Notes under the pieces: generated by a model | Seen by the model: the letters and a program-made list of their open reading frames with translations, nothing else | Told to the model about the DNA's origin: nothing | The model's database searches: none | Program-made: the position numbers and the translations under genes | Shown here: positions 47,856 through 57,255 of the stretch, piece after piece | Layout: each line of letters opens with the position of its first letter | Position numbering within the stretch: the stretch's first letter is position 1 | Assembly (NCBI RefSeq): GCF_000801105.2 | Contig: NC_079511.1 | Location: forward strand, 24,800,638-24,864,637 | DNA: 64,000 nucleotides | Direction of reading: 5' to 3' | Source of the DNA: Raphanus sativus | Lineage: Eukaryota > Streptophyta > Magnoliopsida > Brassicales > Brassicaceae

Positions 47856-48896
47856 TATATATATAAGGATAGAAACTGAAAGTGCATTCATCAAGTGGAT
47901 CCTCTGGATCTTGATGATATATATATATATATATATTTCAGCACACGTTATTGTCATTGCATGGATAAAGTGGTGCCGGTAGTCATTGGCCAATTTGCTC
48001 CAATCGGGGGGCTTTCGCTCATGCTACTCTCTTGGCCGGCATGCAGAAGATCTTGATGGGCTGCAGATTGTGATCATCATAATTGTTGCAAACGGGTTTG
48101 GTATCCTATGTTACTTTCAATCCTTTTCAGTATTCATATTTATTCCAATTCTTCTGCTTTCTTCTTTATTAGTTATTAGCGAATTCTAAGTTGTAAATTT
48201 TGTGAGTCTCTTATATATTAATTATATATCAAAATGCATAAAGAATATTATTAAATTAATTATTATACCAAAAATATAACTAATTATCTTTTTATAACAA
48301 ATTTTAGTTTATATAGTTATAAATCAAATTTATTAGAACATAATATATGTTCTGTATTCTAATTTAAAACTGCTTACTTTCTTTTTTATTTAATTATCAA
48401 AAAAAATCACAATATTATTAAATAACTATATTATAAAATAAATATGTATCGACAAAAGTAAAAACATGTTTTATATAATTTGATAAGAATAAGAAAAACA
48501 AAATAATGTTTTAAATTAGGATATAAAATTATGAATATCATATTAATAAATAAATTATGTATTTGTTATTCATTTTTTTGTAATTTCACATATATTAATA
48601 TATTTTAATTAATCGGTTTTATCGATTTATATATTGAATCATATCCATATACCAAAGTTTTTAAAAAATAATTTTCATTAAGTTTCTTTGATAATACATA
48701 TATAAACCCTTTTTGAAACAAGACATAAAATATCAAAAATGTTTTTTTGGGTCAACCTATAAAAATATGTTTAAAATAGTATATTAAACACTTGCAAGTA
48801 TTTAATGAAATATCTGTTCTTAATCTTATCAAGTATTTATTTACATGTAATAATCTTTGTCAATGAAATTTTTAACTATCGGACGTTATCGCAACG
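47856..48896. other. AT-rich spacer with one exon-like piece
   Basis: Mostly AT-rich. At about 47942-48105 there is a less AT-rich stretch after a TTTCAG, with a translation including SLANLLQSGGFRSCYSLGRH; unidentified and too short to assign. A (TA)n run precedes it at about 47917-47936. Confidence 0.4.
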
Positions 48897-49356
48897 TGTA
48901 TAATATTTGTCAACGAAATATTTGAGTTTTGGACGTTATCAACTTATCACAAACAATAATTTGATCCCACATGCATTATTTTCATGTTCTTCCAATTACA
49001 ACCATCATTTGACCGCTACGTTTTAACCTTTTTTTTCTAGGTAGCAAGCGTCATGTATTAGCATGCTATTACTCATGTGGATGAACAGATTAACTAGCAA
49101 TCATAAAATCAAAAACACGTAATCAAGTAGAAATAATTTACCATATTGACGACGTAGACAGTATGACTATTAGGTATATATAGAAAAATTCTTGAAGAAA
49201 TCCAAAAAACGTCAACTTCAATACATACAAGTTCAAGTTGCAGTTTAATGAAACTCTAGCAAACAGCAAACTGTTACCGCTTAGAAGCGTTTTGATATAC
49301 AAGGTACAGAAGTACTACTGTCGCTACCGTCATGGTAAAGCCACAGAATCACAGCT
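48897..49356. repeat. dispersed direct duplicate, right copy
   Basis: Partner of 38764-39225. Just beyond its end, a minus-strand CAG acceptor at about 49398 opens a frame through this repeat that reads [20 protein letters not shown] then [17 protein letters not shown] and a stop near 49285. This could be a last exon of something, but no upstream exons are visible and the left copy does not preserve the frame. Confidence 0.7.
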
Positions 49357-49656
49357 GCGGTTTCTTCTATCGATTTATTCGTCACATACTCACATCTGCA
49401 ACCCCAAAGAATAAAATATTATTTCAATGAAAAAAGATAAAGAGTGTGTGTTTATTTTACTTTATAGAATCTCGAATTGTATAAAAACTCAATAATAAGA
49501 ATAATTTTTTTATTAATCTCTTGAGAAAACTAACTCAAAACTTCAAGATTTTAATCTCAATCACAAAATTTATAAGTTATGCTACACATTAGCATCTCTT
49601 TGTATATAACTCATAATTTTCTAAACTCATTAAAAATCATACAAATAGATAATTTT

Positions 49657-49875
49657 CTATTCCATAACTCGGTAGGAAAATAATAGCTTGCTTTTAAAAT
49701 ACTTCAAGCTTATCCCAACATTCTCCCCTTTAAGATTGAACTCATCTTCACTTACATATTGAACTCTAGCAAGTTTTCTCATTTTCTTGAACTTTAATTT
49801 CTCAAATGCTTTCTTCACGATGTCGTTTCTTTGTTCACTTCCGAGAATGTATGCCGATGTAACTCTTGAAGCCAT
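49657..49875 (-). CDS. unknown 72-codon frame
   Basis: A basic small frame starting MASRVTSAYILGSEQRND on the minus strand, just downstream of the CRWN4-like pseudogene. No family recognised. It may be another piece of the same composite pseudogene; coding status is doubtful. Confidence 0.2.
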   Translation of the reverse strand: MASRVTSAYILGSEQRNDIVKKAFEKLKFKKMRKLARVQYVSEDEFNLKGENVGISLKYFKSKLLFSYRVME

Positions 49876-49916
49876 ATAGCTTGCTCCATAGCTTCTGTCC
49901 CTGTTATGTCTTCAGC

Positions 49917-50526
49917 TCAACATGACGGTGACACAACAGTCTGTTGTTTACTTGAATCCCAAGTAATTGATCTTCCACCACCAAAAAATATATGTCCTGC
50001 CACGCTCTTACCATCATCTATACCATCATCTAGAGCAATTTCATAACCTCTATCAATATCTCCAACAATTAGTATCTCATCAGTTGTATGTATCATACTA
50101 TAATTCTCCGTTCCACTTTCTTCCTTATTACTCATGTTGAAACGCACTGCCATCTTCCATCTAAAAACTTCAGTGGAGATATCTTCTAATGCAACTTTCA
50201 GATTTTTTAACCTCTTATGTTCCACTTGAACGTGTTCTTTCTTTGCTAATTTGAGAGACTGTCCACGTTCCTCTTCCTTCTTCTCTTGCTCTAAAAACTT
50301 ATCCCACTCCCTTGAAGAAGTTACAAATTCTTCTCGTTTGTCTATAATACAATACCCCAGCTCTTTTTTCTGTGTCTCAATGCCAAAAAAGGGCAACTCG
50401 TCCGTGCCATATCTTACTACGCCGCTTTGAATCCTCCTTCACCGTTTTATTCACAATTTCTTCATGCTCTCGGTTTAGCACTTTAACATCAGTTTTGTGT
50501 TGACTCCTCAATGCATCCCTTTCCTC
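49917..50526 (-). pseudogene. CRWN4-like nuclear lamina protein fragment
   Basis: Minus-strand translation in two frames. First EERDALRSQHKTDVKVLNRE ... VNKTVKEDS, then after a frameshift near 50410 GIETQKKELGYCIIDKREEF ... KKEHVQVEHKRLKNLKVALED. These match, in order, the coiled-coil end of Arabidopsis CRWN4/LINC4 as I remember it (KRERDALR..., IEMQKRELEYCIENKREE..., ELEHVQVELKRL..., ENLKVALDD). About 50 residues are missing between HVQVE.KRL and KNLKVAL. The remaining frame to 49917 (DEILIVGDIDRGYEIALDDG) is not CRWN and is unidentified. A broken partial gene copy away from its parent. Confidence 0.65.
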
Positions 50527-50797
50527 TTTTTTTTACATTAACAGGATCAAGCTGGACCAATAATGCATTGGTTTTTCTTTATATAAATTAAAAAGAAATA
50601 GATGATATTATTTGACGATCATTCATAAGATAAATAAAGCCCTTACTAAATTTATGATGAGTAATAATGTCTCAACTTACAATAACAAAAATACAAAAAA
50701 AAAAAATCAGAGAAGAAATAGAGCAAACCAAACACAATGAAAAAGTTTTTATTTATGTTGAGAAGATCAGGCCAACAATTTCTTAAAACAACTTCTT

Positions 50798-51543
50798 TTA
50801 AAGATTTTTGGAGCTATGGTTGCTCGGGCGGGTCGTGCCCGCCGGGCTGCTAGGGTTGTTAGTGGCTGGACTCATCCCAAGAGTGTTCTTCACAGCGTCC
50901 GCTGCTCCTTGTGCCATATTCTTCACTTGCCCTCCTGTCTACACTCCAAAATTAACAGTAAATATGTTATAAAAATCATGGCTATATCATTTTATAATAA
51001 TAATGAAAAACAAGTAAAAATACCTGTTGAATGACATTGGAGGCCTGAGAAATTAGGGAAGGATTATTCTGATCGTGTTCCGCGTGTGAGTGTGAGTGAT
51101 GATCAGCACTCTCATTCATTGCGTGTGATACTTTGTTCAAGTACTCTTCCTTCTTCAGCTGTAATTAAAATGTATAATTCTTTTTTTTTTATCTAAATTA
51201 AAATGTATAATTCATTTGAGAAAATCCCATTTAGAAAATTGATTTATAGTCAAAGTTTAAGAAATTAGAATAAAAATTTTAAGTTCACTTCAACCCTATA
51301 ATTTCGGGTCTCAAATATAATTTTGGAAAAATGCAAATCTTATATATATAAAAAAATTGCACAATATGATATCAATAGATCACTCGGTCATCTCATATTA
51401 TTGTTTTCATCTTATATATGTTGGACATCCAACTATGGCTATATACAATATCCTTCGAAATTTTCCTTTTGTGTTTGTATGTTTACCTGAACTTGACCGG
51501 TGGCTTCTCCGGCATTGTAGCTTAGTTCTTGGTTCGACGACAT
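50798..51543 (-). CDS. small LEA-type stress protein, At1g52680-like
   Basis: Three exons on the minus strand: 51543-51487, 51158-51024, 50938-50798. All junctions are GT-AG, in phase 0, giving 110 residues. Starts MSSNQELSYNAGEATGQVQ, has a His-rich middle (ADHHSHSHAEHDQNN), then QTGGQVKNMAQGAADAVKNT with the Ala/Lys/Gln amphipathic pattern of late-embryogenesis-abundant proteins, and a Pro/Ser/Thr tail. It is entirely hydrophilic with no signal peptide, so cytosolic/nuclear and probably disordered. Expected role: protection during seed maturation or dehydration. The family call rests on composition and a short motif; the orthologue assignment rests mainly on position. The upstream region carries a TATA box and an ABRE. 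Confidence 0.8.
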
Positions 51544-51617
51544 CTTCGTTTTGGATATGTTAATAACTCTCTAGTTCAAAATGTATATTTGTGGAATACT
51601 TGAACGGATTGATATGG

Positions 51618-51681
51618 TATTTATACAATTGGAAAGTTCTATTATAGTAAAACCCTGGATCTAAGCATTCCATTGACACGT
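51618..51681 (-). promoter_or_regulatory. TATA box and ABRE-type element of the LEA gene
   Basis: On the minus strand, TATAAATA at 51625-51618 lies 75 bases upstream of the LEA start codon, and ACGTGTC at 51681-51675 lies about 50 bases further upstream. ACGTGTC is the ABRE form common in seed and ABA-responsive promoters, so ABA or drought induction is likely. Confidence 0.6.
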
Positions 51682-51699
51682 AGAAAACAATTTGACGAT

Positions 51700-52071
51700 T
51701 GATATGGCCAAATTTTGTGGAGACGAATAGTTTTAGCCTTTTAGGACGTATTATCCCAAGAGTTGCTTGGTCAAGGAGTTGAGGAGGATATCTAAAAATA
51801 GGAAGATCCTAAACCTTTTTTCCGGTGACATTTGTTTTCCACAAGAGGCATTATCGATCATAATTAAATACATCAAACTTTTAGAACAAAAAAAGCTACA
51901 TGGGAAAGAAAAAAACAAGAATTGAGCAATATTTTGTTAATCAAAAGCTATTTTTTTGAATATTACAAAATTTCATTATATAAATAAATTTTGAAGTCAT
52001 AGAAATAAAACATGCATAGCAATGTGAATTAAAAATATCGCAACAATATATATATATATATATATATATGT
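51700..52071. other. AT-rich spacer ending in a (TA)n tract
   Basis: No gene. A TA dinucleotide run lies at about 52046-52070, directly against the inverted repeat that follows. Confidence 0.4.
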
Positions 52072-53063
52072 CTAACTTTCAATGTGAGAGCTCGAATGCG
52101 AAAAATCACTTCGCAAATAGTAGTATAGATAGATATATCGTTTATATCTTTAATGAATAAAATATATAAGTTAAATCCAAAATAAAAACGACTTTAAATT
52201 ATTTTTATTAGATAAGTGATTAAAATTAATAATAAATAAGAATGATCTAAAATATAAAATATATATTTTAAAATAAAAGATAATTTTTATATATATTGTG
52301 TTGTTCTATACTATTATTTGCAAAGTGATTTTTCGCATTCGAGTTACCACGTTGAAAGTTAGACTGGTTAATATCGTTTATACCCCTTATGAATAAAATA
52401 TATAAATTAGCTCCAAAATAAAAAGACTTTAAATGATTTTTTAAAATTATTTTATTAGATAAGTGATTAAAATTAATAATAAATAAGAATTATCTGAAAT
52501 ATAAATATATATTTAAAATAAAAGATAATTTTTATATATATTGTGTTGTTATCTTAAAATATATTTTATAAAAGTTTAAAATTAAAAAAAAACAGAAAAC
52601 AAATAAGTAAACACTAACCAAATACAATTATTAATTTGATATAATTGAAAAGAGAATATTGAATGATTTTTAAGATTTATTTATTAATAATGAATATAGT
52701 GTACAATAAATTTTGAATATCGTTAATACCCTTAATGAATAAAATATATAAATAGCTCCAAAAATAAAAACGACTTTAAATTATTTTTATTAGATAATTG
52801 ATTAAAATTAATAATAAATAAGAATTATCTGAAATATAAAATATATATTTAAAAATAAAAGATACTTCTTATATATATTGTGTTGTTATCTTGAAATATT
52901 TTTTTTATAAAAATTTAAAATTTAAAAAACAGAAAAAAATAACTAAACATTAATCAAGTACAATTATTATTTGATATAATTGAAAAGAGAATATTGAATG
53001 ATTTTTAATATTTATTTATTAATAATGAATATAGTGTACAAATAAATTTTGTAATAATTTATA
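52072..53063. repeat. inverted arms plus 345-bp tandem AT-rich units
   Basis: Two near-perfect inverted arms of about 58 bases, 52072-52129 and 52305-52362 (ctaactttcaatgtgagagc ... against ... gttgaaagttag), enclose a 175-base AT-rich block. A closely related block then recurs as two tandem units of about 345 bases (52369-52716 and 52717-53063), each holding gattaaaattaataataaat and atatattgtgttgttatct. The inner ends of the arms read TCTATACTATTATTTGC outward, a Helitron-like 5' sequence. Confidence 0.7.
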
Positions 53064-53268
53064 GGTAAGAATTTTCAAATTAAAACATATACAATAATTG
53101 GTTGAAAAAGGAAAACATAAATAATAATTTAATATTATAGTATTTTAACTAGTAATGAATGTATTAATAAATAACTATAAAATGTTTATGCCTGCATGAA
53201 TAATTAGATTTATTTAATATCATTTCTATATAATTAGCCCTTAAACACGAATTAATTATAATAAACAA

Positions 53269-54573
53269 CTAGATTTTGACCCGTCCTTAAAAAGGGCGGG
53301 TATTTTCTTGTTGGAAAATTATTTTACGTAATAAAAATTATGATTTTTGATAAATTATATATTTAAATTTTATGAAATTTATCTTAAATTTACTTGTATG
53401 ACTTATTTTTATTATTTTAAATATGACTAAATTTTTGAAGACTCTAGATAATTCTAATCCGTAATATAATTTTATTTATTGAACCCGAAGTTAAACTTAT
53501 TTTACATTGATTTTTTTAATTTAAATAAAATATTTTATATCTTCAACACTCTCTGTATTGAAAAAAAGTATTTGTGCATTTCAAAACATTTTCTATAATT
53601 TTATTAAATTTAGTTTATGTGATTTAGTTTTTATTTTAAATGAAACTATTTTTTAAGATGTTGAGATAATTCAGACCCGTATTATGATTTTGTTGATTTA
53701 ATCATTTGTTATTTAAACTTGATTTTCTTTTGAGGTTTCATTTAATAAATGCTTTCAAATAATTACTAACGTGAAAGATTTTTTGGAAAGATATGGTGCA
53801 AATATTTAAGAAACAAAATGTTTAAAAAGGCTAAGAACTGAATTATTAAATACTATTTACTGTAATTACAAAATAATGACTTTTTATTGGTTGCAAATAC
53901 TGCTGGCAAAAAGGTACATACAATATTTGTAATTAATTGAAAAAGTCAAGACCATATTCATAAGAAATATTTTAATAGTATTAATGTTCATGCCTAACTG
54001 ATTTTATAAACTGATAAAAAATTGTTTATTTAGTAAAATAATTATATTAAATGAAAAATTAAGTGACAGTAAATGTAACACATTTTTATTTTTATTTAAG
54101 TTATTATTTTATTCATAAAAACATGGTTTTGAATAATATTTTTGGTTACGTTATTTTCCACCGGTTGAAACAAAAATAATTTTTTTTACTAAATCGAACA
54201 TTTAACCATATATAAAATTTAGTTATTTACATTTTTGATTTTATAATTGGCACAAAATCTATATTGATTAACTAATAAATAAAAATCTGCATTATTATTA
54301 TTATGGTAATATAATTAATGATGTATATTATCGTTAAGGTAATATAATTATTAAAATTATTAAGCTAATTGAAATATAGAAATACAATTAATGTAATATA
54401 ATTAATGATGTGTATTATCGTTAAGGTAATATAATTAATAAAATTATTAAGCTAACTAAAATATAGAAATATAATTAATGTAATACTATTCATGTTTCCA
54501 AACAACTTTCATTTAGAATACTATACTTGTTTCCAAACATCTCCAAAGTATACTTCAACTTTAATAATATAGA
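53269..54573 (-). mobile_element. non-autonomous Helitron
   Basis: On the minus strand it starts A|TCTATATTATTAAAGTTGAA at 54573 and ends with the hairpin CCCGCCC-ttttta-aGGACGGG, then tcaaaatCTAG|T at 53269. About 1305 bp, both ends of standard form. AT-rich and non-coding; contains an 87-bp tandem duplication. Confidence 0.8.
54306..54479. repeat. 87-bp tandem duplication inside a Helitron
   Basis: Two adjacent copies, 54306-54392 and 54393-54479, sharing gtaatataattaatgatg and ttaaggtaatataatta with a few substitutions. Confidence 0.75.
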
Positions 54574-55106
54574 TATTCAAAAAGGAAAAAACCGTTTTTG
54601 ATAAAACTCATGTTTTCTGTATCATTATCCAAATTAATGTTATCTTTCAGTAAGATAACTTATGAAAATATATGTTGTCAAAAAAAAACTTATGAAGATA
54701 TATATTTATTAGGTAAAAAGGAAATTTAATTATAAATTAAAAAGCTGTTTGGGTTGCTGACAAAAAAATATAAATAAAAAAAAATCATTTAGTCGTTTTA
54801 ATAATTATAAACTATGTTTTGATAAGTATAACTGAAGATCTTGATAGTTGATGAAACAAAAAAAATTAAAAAAATACAGCAAACATTGTATATAAAGAGA
54901 TTTCTATAATATTTACATATTTCTATTTTTATGCAATAAAAATATATATGTTGTAGTGAATAACTACATTATATAGAAAAAATTGATGTAAAATTCAATG
55001 TTGAGTTTATAAGTGTATGAAGATATTTAATTTGCTGGCTTTTAAATTTATAATACATTTATTAATAAATATTAGTTGGATAATTATGTCTGGACCAAAT
55101 ACCTAG

Positions 55107-55427
55107 TTATACTATTATTAAAGAAGAATTTGCTTATGTGTTATGTTCTTCATGATTTTATGTAGTTGACTTATTATATAATTAAAACGAATTTTATATT
55201 AATAATATTAGACTATATTTTATATCACCTGACTGATTATAAATTAATATGATAAATTATAAAAATAAAAAAGATTTAAAAAGAAGATCTAGAAAATAAT
55301 ATCTCCTATTATAAAAGATTAAGACATAGAATAATTTATAATTAAATGTTAATCAATCAAAAAGTGATTTTGTTTATGTGACATAATTATTCATAATAAT
55401 ATTATATGTGCGGGACAAAACACCTAG
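55107..55427 (+). mobile_element. short Helitron-like element
   Basis: A CTAG|T end (55103-55106, after tggaccaaatac) is immediately followed by tatactattattaaagaag, a Helitron-like 5' end. About 320 bases on comes tgcgggacaaaacacCTAG|T (55424-55427). This looks like one Helitron remnant ending where another begins, a head-to-tail arrangement. The 5' TC is not intact. Confidence 0.45.
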
Positions 55428-55502
55428 TAATAGATATTTTATATGTGTTCCATGGAATTTTAATTAATATAGTTAAATATTTACTAATTTATATATATAT
55501 CT

Positions 55503-55586
55503 AGTGAAAAGTTTGTTGCTGGTGAAGAGGATATGTGGATCCAAGTGTTTGATTTATACGCTGGCGAAGAGAGTACTGGTGAGTGA
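55503..55586 (+). pseudogene. remnant of a STRAP-like WD40 gene (At1g52730-like)
   Basis: An acceptor-like CTAG followed by coding sequence reading EKFVAGEEDMWIQVFDLYAG EES, then a stop. The Arabidopsis STRAP-like WD40 protein has KFVAGGEDMWVR.FDFHTGEE in one blade, and its gene lies next to the H2A.Z gene, as here. Only this ~27-codon scrap is left, about 490 bases upstream of H2A.Z. It is a positional relic of a lost gene. Confidence 0.6.
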
Positions 55587-56073
55587 ACCTCAAACATTTC
55601 TATGATTATACTAGAAAAGTGAGTTTGTACTTAGTAAGACCAGAGCCAAGTCAGATTGTGTTAGAAGCATGGGTCTTTTTAAGGGTCAAACAAAAGCTTC
55701 TGTGAGGTTTTGGTTTCTGACTGTGCCTCAGATTTGATGTATCTTGTTTCCAGACTGAAGTATACAGAGAAAAGAAAAATGTGTTGTAAAAGTTACCTTT
55801 TAATTTTATGGGATATTTCCCGTTATTATAAAAAACACTGAGACCCGTTTAGCAATTTATGATAATAATATGACCTGTATTTAATGGGCTTGGGCTTTTT
55901 GAAGCTGTAAGTAGCGTAGATGTAGAGGGGTAAAATCGCCAACTGGTCTTTCTCGATCTCTGTGGGAACCGAACCATCTATCGACTCTCGCGAGCTCTCT
56001 TGTCTCCTCTGCTGCGATCTCTCTCCTCTTCTCTCTATCAGCGCACCAAATTGTGAGACTTTTGGCGGGAAAA

Positions 56074-56881
56074 ATGTCGGGGAAAGGAGCTAAAGGATTG
56101 ATAATGGGGAAACCCAGCGGTAGCGAGAAGGATAAGGACAAGAAGAAACAACCCATCACCCGTTCTGCTCGAGCTGGTCTTCAGGTACCAAACATTCAAA
56201 GTCTCTTATCTTTGGGAATCGAATCTTATAAGTGGCCGGATCTACGAGGTTCTGACCTAGATTTTGATTTTATCAGATGAAACATTGGGATACTGAGATT
56301 AGGTCTATAGAAATAGAAAGTTTGAGTTTTTTTTTTTGTCTAGGGCTATTTTTTTTCGTCTAGGGCTAGTCATTGTTGTGATGGTACTTGAGAGTAGTTT
56401 AAAGGTTGTAAACAGCAATAAAAGAGCTAACTTGATTTGAGTGTTGAAGCTTGTGAAGTTTCTCACTGGTGGGCCTATTGAGATTTACAAATCATTCTAG
56501 CAATGGAGATTCTTTTTTAATGATTTGTGTAATTAATCTTGCTCCATTGTTGTGGCTAATTGTCTTTTTTTTATGTGTGTGCAGTTCCCTGTAGGAAGGG
56601 TGCATAGGCTGTTGAAGACAAGGTCCACTGCTCACGGGAGGGTCGGAGCAACTGCAGCTGTTTACACCGCAGCGATACTTGAGTATCTGACCGCAGAAGT
56701 TTTGGAGTTGGCTGGTAACGCTAGCAAGGATCTCAAGGTGAAACGTATCTCCCCGAGGCACTTGCAGCTAGCGATTCGTGGAGATGAAGAGCTCGATACT
56801 CTCATCAAAGGAACTATAGCTGGTGGTGGTGTTATCCCTCACATCCACAAGTCTCTCATCAACAAATCCGCCAAGGAATAA
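56074..56881 (+). CDS. HTA9: histone H2A.Z, HTA9-like (At1g52740)
   Basis: Two exons, 56074-56184 and 56585-56881, GT-AG, 135 residues. Starts [20 protein letters not shown] with the H2A.Z-type lysine-rich tail, then [18 protein letters not shown], histone fold to about residue 110, and the H2A.Z-specific [20 protein letters not shown] with acidic patch. Ends SLINKSAKE, without the SQ(E/D) tail of H2A.X or the long tail of H2A.W. It replaces H2A at promoters and gene bodies, deposited by SWR1, and has roles in temperature response and flowering. An upstream in-frame ATG-less stretch makes 56074 the clear start. The 5' leader is CT-rich. Nearly identical to the Arabidopsis protein. Confidence 0.96.
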
Positions 56882-57255
56882 TAGATTCTTAACCACTCGC
56901 CCTTACTTCTCTGTTTCTTTTAAGTATCTCTCTCGAGAGAGAGTCTGTGTTTGATAAAAGAAGAGACGCTAGTGAGAGAGCTCTTTGTTTAGGATGGATC
57001 TCTTTGTGTTATGCCTATGTATTTGATGATTATCTAAAACTCATTTTCTGACTAGAAGCTTGTAAGCAAATCAGTGGGTAAAGATTTGTGTGTTTTCTCT
57101 GAATAGTCTGAACATGAATCGTATTTACATTTGCATGATACATAAGAAGAGGCACAGAGAAGAATATATTCAGTTGGGAGTTTGTGCAGATAATGTGATC
57201 CTGAGGTAAGGTTCTCCTCCCCTTGTAGCAAATCTAGTTGGGAGTTTTGGATCCC

